DNA of 64,000 bases from Gaeumannomyces sp. JS-464 (taxonomy: Eukaryota > Ascomycota > Sordariomycetes > Magnaporthales > Magnaporthaceae): positions 372,001 to 436,000 of the forward strand of contig NGZR01000006.1 of NCBI GenBank assembly GCA_002197995.1, in the 5' to 3' direction. Below, piece after piece: positions 33,240 through 44,133 of the stretch. The notes beneath the pieces were generated by a model that was not told the DNA's origin, made no database searches, and saw only the letters and a list, made by a program, of their open reading frames with translations. A program made the translations under genes and the position numbers. The first letter of the stretch is position 1. The number at the start of each line of letters is the position of its first letter.

Positions 33240-33430
33240 ATTAGGGGAAGGAGGTGTGGGCTGTGGTGGGGATAACGAGGGACGGCTGTGGACAGCGAAT
33301 TATGTGTTTGGCTAACGAATATATAAAACCGGATGGAGGAGGAGGAGGTGAGGGTGAGGTGACAAGAAGGATCGATTGGGAGAGGATCGTCGAAAGGGTC
33401 GATTATATACAAACAAAATCCTCACAAGCC
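33240..33430 (-). promoter_or_regulatory. Probable promoter region of the tyrosinase gene
   Basis: On the minus strand a TTTATATATTC word lies about 115 bases before the ATG and a second TATATAATCG word about 195 bases before it. CT-rich sequence, common near fungal transcription starts, lies between them. There is no other support. Confidence 0.35.
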
Positions 33431-34227
33431 TGCTAGAACCCTCGTGGATGTCTCTAAAGTGGCCATGACCTCCCGCCAAGCATCTACAACGATGTGGAGA
33501 TGCTCGTGGAGCATTCGATGATCATTTCAGCACGCCCCATCGCGTTGCCCGCCCACCCCGGTCCGCGGAATTGCCAATATTTAGGCCCCTTTTATTTGCT
33601 GCCGCCTTGACACAAGGCCCGAATGTCGTTCTTCGTTACCAAGTCATATCCCTCGCTGAATGGGAAGCGGATCCCCCGCTGAATCGGAAGCGGCCACTCC
33701 CTTGCCCGTTGCAAGGCGAGCACGGGCGCGGGTCGGGCTCGGCTGTGGGGTTGTCTACGGACCCTCCCAACGGCTAAGGCAGGGTAAGGGTGAGTGCGGC
33801 TTCTGCACGACGACGAACTACGATGGAGGGCGGACAAGGAAATCGCGCGTCGTTGGAATTCGCAGATGGAGCGGCCTGCCCCCGGGAAAGCCGCATCCCG
33901 AAGCGCCGGCACCTGCCCACCTACATCCCTAGGTAAGAAGGGAGTTGGCTGCCTGTGATTGGGAGAAGCTTGCCAATACCAGATTGGCCTTGCGGCCACA
34001 TGGCGAATATGCGTAGGAGTACCAATCCACAACGGAGGAGGAGGATATTGCCTTGCTATATTGGTTTTTTTCCTCGTGTTCTGCGGGGCCCATGTGTCCA
34101 AGACATTAATGTCCCTAAGAGGGAAACGAGGGATTGAGTCGAGTTAATAAACGTCACCACTTAAAAGGGAAAAAGGCAAACAATCCCCCCACCAAAAAAG
34201 TTAAACCCGTAAAAAAGGAGGCTCTTC
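33431..34227. other. Intergenic, no gene recognised
   Basis: A minus-strand frame of 169 codons (34,101-33,592) and a plus-strand frame of 90 codons overlap here. Neither has recognisable motifs; both are Arg/Pro/Ser-rich as expected from composition. Confidence 0.35.
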
Positions 34228-34340
34228 CAGGCCACCCACCCTTTTTGCTCCCGCACCCGCCCGACCCACTTTTAGCCCGTGCAACGCCTGTGGATTCCGG
34301 TTTCGCAGCCCACGTAATTTTGCCCAGGTATTAGTTGCGG
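34228..34340 (+). repeat. Fragment of the SSDDE-family element
   Basis: Matches, with moderate divergence, the reverse complement of 25,780-25,870: CCCTTTTTGC, CCCACTTTTAGCCCGTGCA and TTCCGGTTTCGCAGCCCACG. Only this end of the element is present. Confidence 0.7.
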
Positions 34341-34346
34341 GGTTTG

Positions 34347-34600
34347 CTTAAAAGTTGAAGCGGTCTGCTTTTGTGGGTCCTGCGGAACCACTAAAATTGA
34401 AGCGGTCAGTGACCGCTTTAACTTTGCCAATTAAAATCAACCCGATTAGCCTAGGCGTTCCATATGCTGCGGGTACTGACCGCTTTAGCGTTGCTAATCG
34501 AAAAGTTAACGCAATTAGCTTAACGGTAACTAACCGCTGTAACGTTGCCGTTCGAAAAAGGTAAACCAATTAGCTTAAGCGTTTTATATGCTGCGGTTAG
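34347..34600. repeat. Degenerate tandem repeat with GACCGCTTTA units
   Basis: It begins with CTTAAAAGTTGAAGCGGT, the same word that forms the ends of the 80-bp palindrome at 42,689. Three units follow from about 34,409, each starting (G/A)ACCGCT(T/G)TA and containing CCATATGCTGCGG or TTAGCTTAA blocks (roughly 68, 54 and 69 bp). Confidence 0.6.
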
Positions 34601-37600
34601 GCAATAGCCAATAGGAAAAATCTTTTAATACCTAAGCAAAAGGTAATTGTTTAATATAAAAATGCTTTTACTAGTGATATATTTTAAGCGTTGCATACGA
34701 GTTCTATACGCGATGCTTCCCTAAAATGCCGGCGGGCTTTTGGGGGCTTTCAGTAATTTTTTTCATTATATGGAAAACGATACCGACAATAATAGCGATA
34801 CGGACGCAAGCGCATATTATACGAAACGCGCAAGCGATGCGAGAAATTAAAATGAAGGATTGAAAGCATTTTTATAAGCCATAGCCGGCGCTAACTAAGT
34901 AAATAATATTCGCTTAAGCTTTATATAAGCGCCGTTTATACGGCGGGTATGCTAATAGTATTTCCAAATTACTGGTTCGAGATTTTGGCTTACGTATTAC
35001 CAAAAATTAACATTTTATTACGGTTTTCGAAATTTAACATTATTAAACCTTACCGTATTACCCAAATACTACACTAATTGGAATTTTGCATATTTTACTA
35101 ACCCTGTTCGAAAAGTCGATGTTGCAAGTTGAAAAGGGTCGGTATAAAAAGGAAATGAACAAGTTGCAAAAAAAAGGTACGTATTGCATATGCATCGCTT
35201 TAGGTACGTTTAGGCTAATATAGTTAAATAATGCTTAATTACAGGTTTAATTTTGCATTAAAATTAAACGAAGCGCTTACCGCGGAAAGGCAGTTAAATT
35301 TAGATTATTAAGGTAAGCATACCATATGCGTAATTTAAACGCCGCGTATAAAACAATTACTAATATTAATATAAAACTAATCCAAAAATTAACAAAGCAT
35401 ACCATTAGGTTTAGGAATGCATTAGTATATAAAAATGTTTAAATTTAATACCACGTATGCAAAGCGTAAACGTAGCGCAAAATAGGGTTAGTTTAAATGC
35501 ATTACAATAAGCTATTTAATACGATTTTCCTTTGCCTCCGGCTACGTTTAACGAAACCATTCGTTGCAATACCGAAAAGTAAATATAACTTACTATTAGC
35601 TTATGCGACGCATATGCGTTAGTAACGGAAAATTAATATATTATTTATTAGTTAGTTTTACGCATTTTTACGAAATTAAAATCTTTACCCTTTTAAGCCT
35701 TATTTAGCACCGGATAATAGCCGAAAATGCATAGGTTATAAACTTATATTAATAAAATAAAATGGCGTAAATACTCCATATGCAACGTTTAAACGTGCTT
35801 TACTTTACACCTACTTTACATTTACTTTACATTTACCCGATATATATATTAATTGATTCAGTTTTAGCGCATTATTTGCCTTAATGCTTCGCTTGCGGAA
35901 ACTTGGCATTTAGCCTAAATTATTATCCTTACGAAGCTTATTTTAAATATCCCATATTTGCAATATTTTTGCAATAATAAAAACTAATAAGCTCGGTATA
36001 ATTGTACTTTTATTAGCACAATTACTTAAAAGCGAAAAACTTGTGGTAAGTTTTACCTAATGCTTATTCGTCGCATCCGCGTCGTTTAAACGCAGCATAT
36101 GCGATATTTACAAATTATATAAAATTCGACCATGTAAATAGCTAATAGCTACTAATTAAACGCGATTGCAATGTTACTTTTTACATATACTTTTTTGTTA
36201 ATTATTAACGTTAGCCATTTGCGTTTTTTTTAGCCCAAAAGTCGCATACGCATTATCCACCCTTTTTTTAACGCACGTTTAACGATTTATTACGCGATAT
36301 GCAAACCGCGATTAAATAAAGTGATTTACTAATATTAACCTCGAATAAGTTATTTATATACGCCATTTAAACGCCGTTTACACGACGGATATTAACTGCG
36401 TATAAAACGGTTTTTTATATCGCTAATATTTTACCAATTACGTGCAAAATACGGATAAAACGCAACATTGCAATCGATTTTCCATTATTTAAATTATGCT
36501 AGTCGAATATTTGCGTTAATTCGAGCTATTAGGTTATTGCAATATCCAAAAGGTATAAGCTTCGCAAATAATGCCTATTTTTTGCAAACGCGTTTTTTAG
36601 GCCTACCGTATATAACTTATTTGTTAATATAATTTAGGGGTTTAGCAAAAATGGCATTTGCAAAAATATAGGGATATCAGCCAGCGATTTATTTACGATT
36701 TTTACGAAATCGATAATAACCAATTCGCTATTATATGCATTGCTTAAGCAATGCTTATGCGAATATAATAATAACCACATTTGGTAATAAATTTATCTTT
36801 TAAAATGGTTTAAAGAAAATTAATTTTTTTTTAAAGGATGGGAATTTCTTAAAAAGCGTAAATTGCATTGCTTATAAAACGTTTAAACAACGCTTACCTT
36901 TTAGTTTAAATAAGCTAATACAATTATAATTTTTAAAGCGAGGTTATAGCCCGTCGAATTACGTATATATACGCTTTCGTAAATATTACCAGGCTTTAAT
37001 ATTAGCATTTACTTTTTAATCGTATATTTGAAATAATTGCTAATATTACTAGTTAACCCGCTATTTAAAAGCATATTACAAATAACCGTAATATGGGTTA
37101 GCAAACAATAACGGCGAATATAAACGTGATTTTAGCTAAAGGTAAAATACTACTTTTATATATATTATATCCATTGCTAACGCATTGCCTACGCATCGCT
37201 TAAAATTCGGCTTTTATTTACGCGGGTTTAACCCTTTTAAAAAATGGGATAAGCATTTATAGCATTGTTATATACTTTGCTAAATGCACGTAAAACGTAA
37301 TTTCCAAAAGCGCTTCCCTCGGTACGATGCGAATACAGCATTGAAATTGCTATTTGCATTTCAAACTGCCAGCGAATATAATGCGCATATGCGTCGCCTA
37401 CGCGACGCTTACCTTAAGCTTAACCTATAGTTTTGCCAAAAGCAAGCTAAATGGATTCGATCCGGTTTTGTTAATGTTTGCTTAAATATCCCGGCATTAA
37501 TACGTAATGCAGCCTTTAAAAATACCAATATTGCCGAATTTAGGCATTATTCGGATAATAATTTTATTAGGCGGAAGTTATCGTTATTAGCTGCAATACT

Positions 37601-37859
37601 AAAGTAAATGTTTTATATGCTATGCTTAAGCGTAATATAACTAACGCTAATATATTTACAAGCTGGAAAAACACACTTTTTAATAAATCGAATCGGATAA
37701 AATAACATTTAACACGGGCATTTCGCAATTTTAGGTTAATACTTTTAATTAAGCAAGGCTTACGCGAAGCATACGCAAAAAGGATGCACGTTATAAGAAC
37801 CACGTTTAACGTAAATTACGTGATAATTTAATTCCTTTTAACCCTATTAACCTTTACGA

Positions 37860-38292
37860 CAGTCTTAATATCGGGGGTGGATATGCGCCGTTTAAGCCGA
37901 CTTTAGGCGGCGCGTAAGCACTTTTTAACCCTCGCCGCGCATTATCCCTTTTATTTTTACGTCCTGCAAGCCCCGCACACTTTAGCAACCTTTTAATTCC
38001 CAGTAGCCCTATCCTTTTTAGCAGTTTTGCCAGGTTTTATATTGCTAGTAGCCCTATTATTGCAATACGAAATCGACGGAGGAAACGGCAACACACGGTA
38101 GCTCGTTTAAAAAGGCGAATAATGCAGCCTAAGCGGAGCGTAAGCAACGCGTGGATAATAGGAAAGCGGTGTTAAAAAAAATGGAATGTTAAATTGAAAT
38201 GCTTCGGGTTGAAAAGGAGCTAAGTGAAAAAAAACGTGCGTTAAAAGCCAAGGAAAATAAAATGCGAAAGCAATTACGGAACGGGTAGTACA
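37860..38292 (+). pseudogene. Plus-strand coiled-coil coding remnant, possibly transposase C-terminus
   Basis: From 38,079 the plus strand reads EETATHGSSFKKANNAA, a stop, AERKQRVDNRKAVLKKMEC, a stop, then IEMLRVEKELSEKKRALKAK and ENKMRKQLRNG. Stops are TAA codons at probable glutamine positions. The charged heptad-like sequence resembles the coiled-coil tail of pogo/DDE-type fungal transposases, but no catalytic motif was found. It is followed by a probable intron (38,293-38,335) carrying the palindromic motif, in plus orientation. Confidence 0.45.
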
Positions 38293-38735
38293 TAAGTAAC
38301 GCTTAAGCTATGCCTAAGCAAATATGGGATAGTAACAAATTGCATTTAGGCATTTTCTTTTTGCTGTTGCTCGTTTTTAAAGCTAAGGTTAATTTTTTTA
38401 AAAAAAAAAAGCTAAATGCTTTGCTTAAGCATTGCCCGGGGAATTTTTGGACCTCGCTTACGCTATACGAGGTAAGTGGTATAATTTATAAAGAAATGTT
38501 GCATTAGCCCCATTTTAGCGTTACAATTAAGCTTTAGCCGAAAATGTTAAACAATGCTAGCGTTATGCATAAGCAACATTCGAGCAAAGCGTTTTAGTTT
38601 TTTTTTTTTTAAATTAACTTTAGCTTTAAAAACGAGCAACAGTAAAAAGAAAATGCTTAAATGCAATTTGTTACTATTACATATTTGCTTAAGCATAGCT
38701 TAAACGTTACTTATGTACCACCCAATTCCTTTTAT
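38290..38735. repeat. Inverted duplication with about 145-bp arms
   Basis: 38,290-38,430 (GTACATAAGTAACGCTTAAG through TTTTTGCTGTTGCTCG) is repeated as reverse complement at 38,590-38,735 with a few transitions. The spacer is about 160 bp. Each arm contains one copy of the intron motif and part of the neighbouring exon. Confidence 0.8.
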
Positions 38736-38749
38736 TAGTAATTAGCATT

Positions 38750-41450
38750 AATAAATTTTTACCAAAGCAAAGCGTTAAAAAAACTGGCTTTATAACGGCG
38801 TGGCTTAAGCTACGTTTAAAAGTAACGTACGCTACTCCTATTTACCTAAACCGGCGAAACCTTAAAAAATAGGCTATATGGAAATGCCTAAGCGACGTTT
38901 AAAGGATTATCCCGTCCTAAAAAAACAATGTAACATTAAACGCTTGGTATTTAAACCGATGCATAAGCGATGCTTAAATAAAAAAAATTCCACGCTAAAT
39001 AACCAAATCGAATTAACGGGGATAAAATAAAGCAGCGCTTAAACGTCGCCTAAATAACGTTAGCTTTTTTAGCTTTATTACTATTTTTAACCGTTTTAGC
39101 AAATTTAGCCTTTTTCCGATTTATATCGCATATAATTAACCTAAACGCCGTTTACGCGAAATCAAAATGTATTTACTGCGACCAAAACGACGCTACGAGG
39201 CTTTAAAAAAGCCATAACCACGAGCTAAAATATTGTTAGCCTAAGCCGTGCCTATGGAAAATGTATAAACTTATTTGCAAGCTTACGTTTGGCTTTATCC
39301 TTGCTAAAAGGGCCAGCTGCTATATATTTATATTAGCATATGCATTGCTTAAACGCCGCATATAGAACCTACCTGAAAAGCTGCTTGCGGCGTCGCCGCT
39401 AGCCGGCTTTTTAACAAAAGCAGCTCCTTACGGTTAGCCTAAGCCACGCATAAGCAGGTGCAAGGTAAATTTTACTTTTGGCCTTTTTAAAAGGCGTTTC
39501 CTCTTTAAAAGCGGGCGGGCTCGACTAATAATAGTTAGCATATGCATCGCTTAAGCCACGGCAAATGTTTTTACTTTTGCGCTTTTTAGCGTAAAATGGG
39601 CCGCGTTTTTATTAAATGGCTAACGGGTTAGCATAAGCGTTACGTAAGTGACAAATAATAAAAATATATATATAATTTTTAATTTGGCCACTTGTTTTAA
39701 AAAAGCTCGCCTTTTAGCATTAACTTTACCCGAGGACCGCTTAGGCTGATCCTAAGCAACGGTGGTACCGGGTTCCGGTATTTAGCCATTTTGGCTATTA
39801 TTAACACGCTTTTCGCTTACGCTTTGCGTACGCGATGTTTAGGTTGGAAATGAACAAAATGGCTTAGCGGAATGTTATATTAGCAGATCGGAAACGGAGG
39901 TAAGGGCTAAGGATAAGGCAGGCAATGCTTATGCGAAATAAACGCTATGCGTGCTTTTATCGGGATCGGGTTCGCCGGTTGTAATCTTGTCGGGTTAAAA
40001 GTTCAATTCGATAAAAGTATTAATAATAAGGGTAAAAAGGGGTCGGGTAATAAGTAGGCGACGAACAACTGTTTTTATAAACTGTTTGCTATTTAAGTAA
40101 TGCATAAGCAACGCATAAAAGCCACTTACCTACCGGTAAAACTTAATGCCGAACTTTTTAGCGAATTTAGCATTCTTTTTAGCGATTCCTTTTATAAGCG
40201 GTAGCCGTTTTATTAATGGCTAAAGTGGCATTGCATATGGTTAGTTTAAGCTAAGCTTATAATATGAAATGGAAACTTATATAAGCTTAATAGCGAATTT
40301 GGCTTTGCGCTAATAACCTTTTAGCATAAACTTTTTAATAGCATTGCGTATGGTTAGCCTAAGCGATATTTATGCTTACATATAAAAAAAACTTACGCGT
40401 TAGCAAGCTCGATTTCGCGCATTTCGCGATTGGCTAAACCTTTGCCCTTAATTAAAAATGGTTAGCTATAACCTAAGCGAAGCATATGCATTAGGAGCAA
40501 CTAATAGCAACCCGGGTAATTTTGTTTATAATAGCGATTAAATTAAAAAATATTAATATATTAATGTTTAGCTTAAGCGATATATAAGCGTTAAGTATTT
40601 ATATTTATGTTAACGCGGGACAAAAATCCGTATTTTGCTATCCTCGTTAATAACGACCATGCAGCTGCATATTATTAACCTAAGCAATGCATAAAAAAAA
40701 GCTGGAAAATTTACACCCAAATGTTGCACTTTAACAAAGCTTTAAAGGTTTTAAAAGAATTTATTATAATTACATTATTAGTTTAAGCGACGTGTAAAGA
40801 AATCGTGGGCGGCTTACTAATATTATCCTTTTTTAAAATAACCTTTTTGCTTTTATCCTTTTAAACTATATATTAACTTAAACGTCGTATAAAAAAACGG
40901 GCAAAACGTACGTTAAAACTTATATTCCTCGTTAAAATTATCGACAGGTTTTAAAATAGGTTAGCATATGCCATGCCTAGGCGACGCGTATATATTTTAC
41001 CGATAAAAACGCTATATTTAGCACTTTCGAATTGCGCCGATTGCACCAACTTGCATATAAGGTTTTCGACCTTTTGCTTATCGTTAGCCTAAACGTCGCG
41101 TATGCAATGGGTATAATATAACTTACCATATTAGCGTCCTTATCCTACTACTCGTTGCCGGGGGCTATGTTAACTATAATTTGTTAGCAATATATATCCG
41201 TCGCCTAGGCATACCTTAGGCATACGTCATTATAACCAAAACGGAAGGTGCTAGTAGCTGGGGCAAATGCAACGCGTTGGGGCAAGCGCAGCTACAAGTC
41301 AGCCTAGGCAATCGATTTGCAGTACTACTGCTAAAATTAATCGCCTAAACACGCGCGGAAGGTTAAATTAATAAAATGTATATAAATCGATAGGGAATTA
41401 AACGTTTATTCGAAAGCGTAAATATCGATTAATTTAAGGTTAGTTTAAAC
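38750..41450 (-). pseudogene. Unidentified multi-intron gene, RIP-damaged
   Basis: Exons of about 30-80 nt between the repeated introns keep a continuous frame. From 39,610 down to 39,240 four introns separate exons that read, without any stop, AAHFTLKSAK, SSPPAFKEETPFKKAK, AAFVKKPASGDAASSFS, AGPFSKDKAKRKLAN and LVVMAFLKPRSVVL. Around 41,160-40,800 splicing gives IAPGNE, two TAG codons (CAG-derived), DKDANM, then QKVENLICKLVQSAQFESAK and PVDNFNEEYKF. Near 40,700-40,640 it gives AWSLLTRIAKYGFLSR. Only CAA-, CAG- or CGA-derived stops interrupt it. I recognise no family; a transposon-encoded protein is likely because the region was hit by RIP. Exact 5' and 3' ends are unknown. Confidence 0.6.
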
Positions 41451-41489
41451 GATACGCGGGCGACGGATATACGTACCGGTTGTTGTTAT

Positions 41490-41870
41490 AAGTAAGTAAG
41501 TAAGTATATTTAACGTCGGCAAAGTCGGGAACTACCAGTCCCTGCCTCCCAAAAGGCATACGACGTGTTAGCGCTACCTAAGCTTAACACTAAGCTACAT
41601 GTTGCTATCGAGGCGGCTAACAAATCAAACCATAAGGCAAGCAAAAGCCTACCTAAGGCACACGGAGTTCAGGCCGCATTCCGGCGCTTTTTGTTAGTAA
41701 GCGGGCAATCGGCAAAAGGGCGAATAAACGCCGGGGCGCTGTAAGCGCTGCAGTTAGTGGTAGTAAAAGCAATCGGCCGGCAAAATGCCGGAAAAGTGTA
41801 AGGCCGGGTGTAAGCGGGGGGTACCGTTATGGTCCACCCTTAAACCCGGCCAAAGAAAAAAATCGGGGGT
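41490..41870 (-). mobile_element. 5'-truncated LINE 3' end, same family as the edge copies
   Basis: It begins with AGTAAGTAAGTAAGTA (the 3' tail in reverse) and TATTTAACG, and follows the 3' UTR of the copy at 63,250 onwards through CCAGTCCCTGCCTCCCAA, GTTAGCGCTACCTAAGC and GTTAGTAAGCGGGCAATCGG to about 41,870. No coding part remains. It has moderate RIP-type change. Confidence 0.85.
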
Positions 41871-42660
41871 TAAAAAGCCTATTCCCAGCCCAAAGTGCTC
41901 CTTATGTGTTTATCGCGTATTAACGATACGCTGCGCGGTTTACCAATCGTAGGACGATCGAAACCGTGCACGATACGGGTAACAAATAAAACCGCTTAAA
42001 ATTTTAAAAATTTTACGCGTGCGTGCTTATGCAACAGGCCAAACTTGCGCCGTGCGTGTCGTGGGTGCGGTCGACCGAGGAGGAGTCGCGTGGGTGGTAG
42101 GGACGAGGAGTCCTGAAAATGGCGGGGGACGGCGGCGGCCGGGCCGGCTATTTGTCCAATGTGTTTTAACTGCTTGCCGGCCTGCAGTTTTTTTGTACGT
42201 TTAAGTCGTTCGGCTTATAGGTTCGCGAAGCGAGGGCGATAAAAGTTAAAGGGCGGTTTGGTAATGCGCGGAGGTTATAGCAACAAGCTGTTAAAAAATG
42301 GCGCGCGCGAGGCGTGCGCTTTAAGCTGCGGGTGTAAAACCTTCCCAAACTGGCAATAGGCACCTTGAAACTATTGCCAGCATTTTTTGCACTTTTAACC
42401 TAGTTGCGTTACCGTCGTCGTTATTAAAAGGAAACGGAAAACGCGGTTTAAAACAAGGCCAAATAGCTTGTTAAAACCTGTTATAATGCCCAGCTTATTT
42501 TGGTAGCCCGTAATACCAAAATGGCCGGGCTTTTTTAACGGCCATTAACAGTAAGTCCGGTGGGAAGAATTTTTCGGGGGGCCCGGTTATTATTATGGTT
42601 GTTAAAAGGAACGAAAAAAATCACGTTAAAAATTGCAATTAAAAGGTTTGTTTAGGCGAC
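41871..42660. other. Spacer, no gene recognised
   Basis: Mixed composition. A GC-rich island at about 42,010-42,180 contains short frames without motifs; the remainder is AT-rich. A minus-strand 65-codon frame at 42,363-42,166 resembles nothing. Confidence 0.45.
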
Positions 42661-42688
42661 GCCCGAGTGAAAAGTGGGGCGGGTGGGG

Positions 42689-42768
42689 CTTAAAAGTTAA
42701 AGCGGTCGGCTTAACTAATTACCTAATTGGGCCGGACTTATAAAAAGCAAACCGCTTTAACTTTTAAG
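42689..42768. repeat. 80-bp palindromic element
   Basis: CTTAAAAGTTAAAGCGGT at the left is mirrored exactly by ACCGCTTTAACTTTTAAG at the right, with a 44-bp AT-rich centre. The same end word occurs at 34,347. It could be a minimal MITE or the terminal hairpin of the SSDDE-family repeat that follows it. Confidence 0.75.
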
Positions 42769-42774
42769 CAAACC

Positions 42775-42985
42775 CCCGCAATTATATGCTTAATTTTGCT
42801 TGCAAATTAAACTTGGTGCCATTTTTAATCCATTTTTTAACAACCGCCATTATAAACGGCACGATTACGATTTCGAGCGACGACGAGGCTGGGTGTTACG
42901 ACCGCGCCCTTTAAAGGAGTGCGGGGTGGCCAAAATGGAAAGAGGGGCTAAAAGAGCCTTTTCGACACCCAGTTACGTGACGGTC
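42775..42985 (+). repeat. SSDDE-family element fragment
   Basis: Corresponds to the reverse complement of 25,660-25,790: AAACTTGGTGCCATTTTTAA, CATTTTTTAACAACCGCC, then CACGATTACGATTTCGAGCG and ACGACGAGGCTGGG, which encodes ITISSDDEAG on the plus strand. A 66-codon frame overlaps it in another phase. It continues into unique GC-rich sequence. Confidence 0.65.
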
Positions 42986-43084
42986 CGTTACGTAACCTAA
43001 GCATGTAAGCACGAGCCGCTATGTCTGCTATGCCGGCTGCAAAACATAACTAACATAGCCAAAAGTCGTGCAAGTTAAGCAGCT

Positions 43085-43296
43085 GGTATAAGAAGGAAAG
43101 GCTTCCTACTGTTTAAGGTAGTTTAATTAAAGCTTCGGCATTAATTAACTTAAGTTAGCTCCAAGGCATCCCCTTGGGCAAGCAATTAAACTACTGTTAC
43201 CAAGTTACCCAGTTTCGCTAAAAACCACTAAACAAGCGTACTATTCCAGCACTTTTCCTAGGTGTCCTACCTTAAAAGCAAAAGCCTGTTTGTAAC
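43085..43296 (+). repeat. Partial LTR of the Gypsy 3 family (subfamily with CTATGT repeats)
   Basis: Matches the second half of the LTR at 29,058 (CTTCCTACTGTTTAAGGTAG, CTTCGGCATTAATTAA, CCCCTTGGGCAAGCAATTAA) and ends in TTTGTAAC at 43,296, where another LTR has been inserted. Its upstream part is diverged and carries AACATAGC words instead of the GGATTTGT units. Confidence 0.7.
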
Positions 43297-43695
43297 TGTT
43301 ACAATTAGGGGTTTTGCTTTTAAGGTAAAGCGCTTTAAGGGTGGACTGGACAGTAACGCTGGGTGATATTTCTGGTAACCTTTCGTGTAAAAAACAACTT
43401 TTAATTGTTTGCCCTAGGGGATGCCTGGGAGCTAACTTAAGTTAACGGATGCCGAGCTTTAGTTAAATCTGCCTAGGAAACTAGGGAAACTTTCCTCTTT
43501 GTATAGTAATTCCGTTTGTTTTTCATTTTCTTTAAACACGTTAGCTATATTAGCTATGTCCTACACCCGACATAGCGGATATAGCAAACATAGCGACTCG
43601 TAGTTACGTGTTTGGACCACGTGTTTTCCGTTAATGCGGGGCAACCGCCCCGCTTGGCCCTCCTTTCCAGGTTTAACCCTCCGTTGGTCGTAACA
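43297..43695 (-). repeat. Solo LTR of the Gypsy 3 family inserted in another LTR
   Basis: 399 bp, starting TGTTACAATTAGGGG and ending GGTCGTAACA, flanked by exact GTAAC duplications (43,292-43,296 and 43,696-43,700). It contains TAGCTATATTAGCTATGTCC and related CTATGT words near 43,550-43,590. Confidence 0.9.
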
Positions 43696-43700
43696 GTAAC

Positions 43701-44133
43701 TTAAAATCCCGTTGTAAAGCTTTCGGCGGTACGTTACAATTTAATTATTTCGAAACTAATTTAAAAACTGGCCGTTATTACTATAAGCCGGTTTTTCACG
43801 CATAATTTTTCCGAATAGTTTAAGTTAATTTTAAAACTATTAGTCGTTTTTTAAAAACGCGAGCGAAGTATACGCTTTGCTAACGTTAAATACCCGAATC
43901 GTTTAATTAAAACCTATTTCCCGTTTTTATCATTTTATAAAATGAGTTTAGCTTAACGGCTCGCGGCCGGTTTTATTATCGGTGTTTAAAAAGCGTTCTT
44001 CTTCGCTTTCGCTTAGTAAAACCTCGTACCCCCCTTTTAAGCGCGAGTTACTCCTTTTAACGTTTGCTTTTTTAATTTCGAATGCGGTCCGGGCGACATT
44101 ATTTTCTTTTTTTTTAAGCTTTTGTAAATCCGC
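43701..44133 (-). pseudogene. Unidentified coding remnant flanking Gypsy 3
   Basis: A minus-strand frame reads ADLQKLKKKENNVARTAFEI, KKANVKRSNSRLKGGYEVLL and SESEEERFLNTDNK, from about 44,130 to 43,948. It looks coding (mixed charged residues, no stops in AT-rich DNA) but belongs to no family I recognise. The Gypsy 3 LTR interrupts it at 44,134. The rest of the interval down to 43,701 is AT-rich and without open frames. Confidence 0.35.

Larger units (their letters stand above)
34601..41488 (-). repeat. Intron-dense decayed region with a dispersed palindromic intron motif (introner-like elements)
   Basis: More than 40 copies by eye of a motif close to GC(A/T)TA(A/T)GCG(A/T)(C/T)GC followed by TTAGGCTAAC, about every 100-150 bp. 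Between about 38.9 and 41.45 kb the motif sits inside apparent spliceosomal introns of the minus strand, with its last bases forming the branch site. Clear introns are 41,174-41,225, 41,077-41,126, 40,951-41,000, 40,866-40,911, 39,525-39,574, 39,427-39,475 and 39,320-39,372, that is, 46-53 nt each. Most keep GTAAGT, GTATGC, GTAAAA or GTAGGT at the start and TAG or AAG at the end; some ends are mutated. The motif's first 13 bases are near-palindromic. In the left half orientation is mixed. Confidence 0.8.

Noticed and set aside
33592..34101. 169-codon minus-strand frame upstream of the tyrosinase gene
   Set aside because: No motif, composition like its surroundings, and overlapped by other frames.
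38079..41450. Identification of the intron-dense gene as a Starship tyrosine recombinase
   Set aside because: I could not see the expected catalytic residues or family motifs in the readable exons.
34601..41488. Interpretation of the motif repeats as a CRISPR array or ordinary satellite
   Set aside because: Spacing is variable, both orientations occur, and on the minus strand the motif coincides with splice and branch signals and leaves open exons.
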